Below, piece by piece: positions 4,007-5,124 of a stretch of 5,124 nt of DNA. This stretch comes from Erwinia sp. (GTDB lineage Bacteria > Pseudomonadota > Gammaproteobacteria > Enterobacterales > Enterobacteriaceae), in assembly GCA_003512805.1 (NCBI GenBank), contig DOOK01000172.1, positions 1-5,124 on the forward strand. The letters are read 5' to 3'. A model generated the notes under the pieces. It was not told the DNA's origin, ran no database searches, and was given only the letters and a program-made list of their open reading frames with translations. The first letter of the stretch is position 1; the number at the start of each line of letters is the position of its first letter. A program made the translations under genes and the position numbers.

Positions 4007-5124
4007 ACCTGTCCCGGCCAAATTTACTCAACCGGTTAAAAAGAATTAATCGCAAAAGAAACCGTTATCTTCATGAGTTAAAAGGGAGACTCCGACTGGT
4101 GCTGTCGGCCTGGTCTCTTCCTACGGCCCGCAGGCACGACTCTCTTCCTCAGCCGCCACAAAGTGTAATTTTCCCTTTTGTTAACCTGGGCATTGGCGAT
4201 GCGGTCTGCCATACCGGACTGTGGCAAAAATTAAAGGGGCTGGGATACAGGGTACAAATCATTACTGAAACCCGGGGTGAGGTGTTTTTCAAAGGGTTGG
4301 ATTGTGTCGATGAAGTGTTTATTGTTGATATCAATCATATCGACCGACTGGCGAAAATCGACAGTGATATTGTGGTCGGGATGTATTCCTGGATGGAGCG
4401 TAAGGCGCTGTTTGAGATAAAGCTGCTGTCGAGGATTCGGTATAAGTATGCCATCAGCATTGGCGGATGGTTAAAACGCCCTTATCATATCACGCTGGAT
4501 TTACCCGCTAATTTCCATATTACCGATCCGCAAAAACGGCTACTGGCAGCGCTGGGCCATCCGTGTACAGCACTGCGCTATTGGCTTAACCCTGTTCCTG
4601 GCAGCGATGATTTTATTAAAAATTATCTGAGTAAACACACCGGCAAGCCCCGAATCGTGCTTAACCCTTTCGCCAGCGTCAATGAAAGAACCATGACGCG
4701 AGAACAGCTGACTGACCTTGTTGCAAAGCTGCAGCAGAGCATAACCTGCCATATTTTTATTATCGGCGAAACACATCAGCTCGCGACGCTCGAAGGCGCA
4801 GACAATGTTTTTATCTGTAACTTTGATTCTTTATGGCACACTATCTCCCTGATCAACCAGGCCGATCTTGTTATCTCGGTGGAAACGGCTGTTGTACACA
4901 TTGCCTGCGCGCTGAATAAAAATCTTGTCTGTGTCTTTTACTCTACCAATATAGATTATAATAATGCGTTACAAAGCAATATTATCTTTAAGCCCATTGG
5001 GGAGAAGGCCCAGCAAATAATTGTTAACGGCACGACGCTGCCTTTTAACATCGATAAGGTTGTTCAGGCTTCTTTAGCGATGCCTGGTGTTGCCGATCGC
5101 CCTACTGTTGATTTTGTGCACGCT
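4003..5124 (+). CDS. Glycosyltransferase family 9 (heptosyltransferase-like) protein, partial at the right edge
   Basis: The visible 374 codons contain no stop and reach the window end. The sequence shows the GT-B plan of family 9: an N-terminal nucleotide-fold start VNLGIGDAVCHTGLWQKLKG (60-79), with the family's conserved Asp at D66; a C-terminal domain beginning IVLNPFASVNERTMTREQL (218-236); then FIIGE (252-256) and the donor-site motif ISVETAVVHIACAL (291-304), where H299 is the conserved histidine. Family members such as WaaC, WaaF and WaaQ transfer ADP-heptose to LPS core at the cytoplasmic face of the inner membrane; the donor and acceptor here cannot be told. Two oddities: residues 1-53 form an extra, very basic N-terminal segment before the catalytic domain, and the usual Asp of the D-T-x3-H motif is Glu (E294). 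It follows the small membrane ORF with an ATGA overlap. Composition is lower in GC than in ccm, which fits acquired LPS or surface-polysaccharide DNA. Confidence 0.85.
   Translation, partial: MNLSRPNLLNRLKRINRKRNRYLHELKGRLRLVLSAWSLPTARRHDSLPQPPQSVIFPFVNLGIGDAVCHTGLWQKLKGLGYRVQIITETRGEVFFKGLDCVDEVFIVDINHIDRLAKIDSDIVVGMYSWMERKALFEIKLLSRIRYKYAISIGGWLKRPYHITLDLPANFHITDPQKRLLAALGHPCTALRYWLNPVPGSDDFIKNYLSKHTGKPRIVLNPFASVNERTMTREQLTDLVAKLQQSITCHIFIIGETHQLATLEGADNVFICNFDSLWHTISLINQADLVISVETAVVHIACALNKNLVCVFYSTNIDYNNALQSNIIFKPIGEKAQQIIVNGTTLPFNIDKVVQASLAMPGVADRPTVDFVHA

Noticed and set aside
4149..4776. Minus-strand frames at 4149-4334 and 4540-4776
   Set aside because: They are antisense to the glycosyltransferase gene, which has clear family motifs throughout.

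Overview
The window looks like chromosomal DNA of a gammaproteobacterium of the order Enterobacterales. CcmA, CcmB and CcmC read as close relatives of the E. coli proteins, and a YfdC-type formate/nitrite transporter family gene is recognisable along nearly its whole length. The genus cannot be fixed from the sequence alone.

Layout. (1) 1-1911, minus strand: ccmA, ccmB and the first 197 codons of ccmC, in operon order. They encode the ABC-type and heme-handling parts of the system I cytochrome c maturation pathway; ccmD and later genes would continue beyond the left edge. No nap gene lies upstream of ccmA, unlike E. coli, so the ccm operon seems to have its own promoter here. (2) 1912-2152: divergent intergenic region holding a candidate extended -10 for ccmA and a small perfect inverted repeat. 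(3) 2153-3046, plus strand: yfdC. (4) 3047-3408: gene-free stretch between convergent genes, filled mainly by about 6.6 tandem copies of a 42-44 bp repeat whose units can fold into hairpins. (5) 3409-3510, minus strand: a 33-residue single-span membrane protein with a good Shine-Dalgarno; I do not recognise its family. Upstream lies an FNR-like box (8 of 10 conserved bases) placed as expected for an activated promoter. (6) 3690-3960: a very AT-rich stretch (about 25% GC by hand count for 3721-3960) that leads into (7) a plus-strand pair, a small AT-rich membrane ORF overlapping by ATGA a glycosyltransferase family 9 (heptosyltransferase-like) gene that runs off the right edge.

How the parts fit. 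The left part is conserved core genome linked to respiration: cytochrome c assembly, an FNT-family channel and, by inference, a small membrane protein induced without oxygen. The right part has the base composition and gene type of surface-polysaccharide or LPS-modifying DNA, probably acquired. The items most worth attention are the hairpin repeat array, the small membrane protein with its putative FNR promoter, and the small-ORF/GT9 pair.
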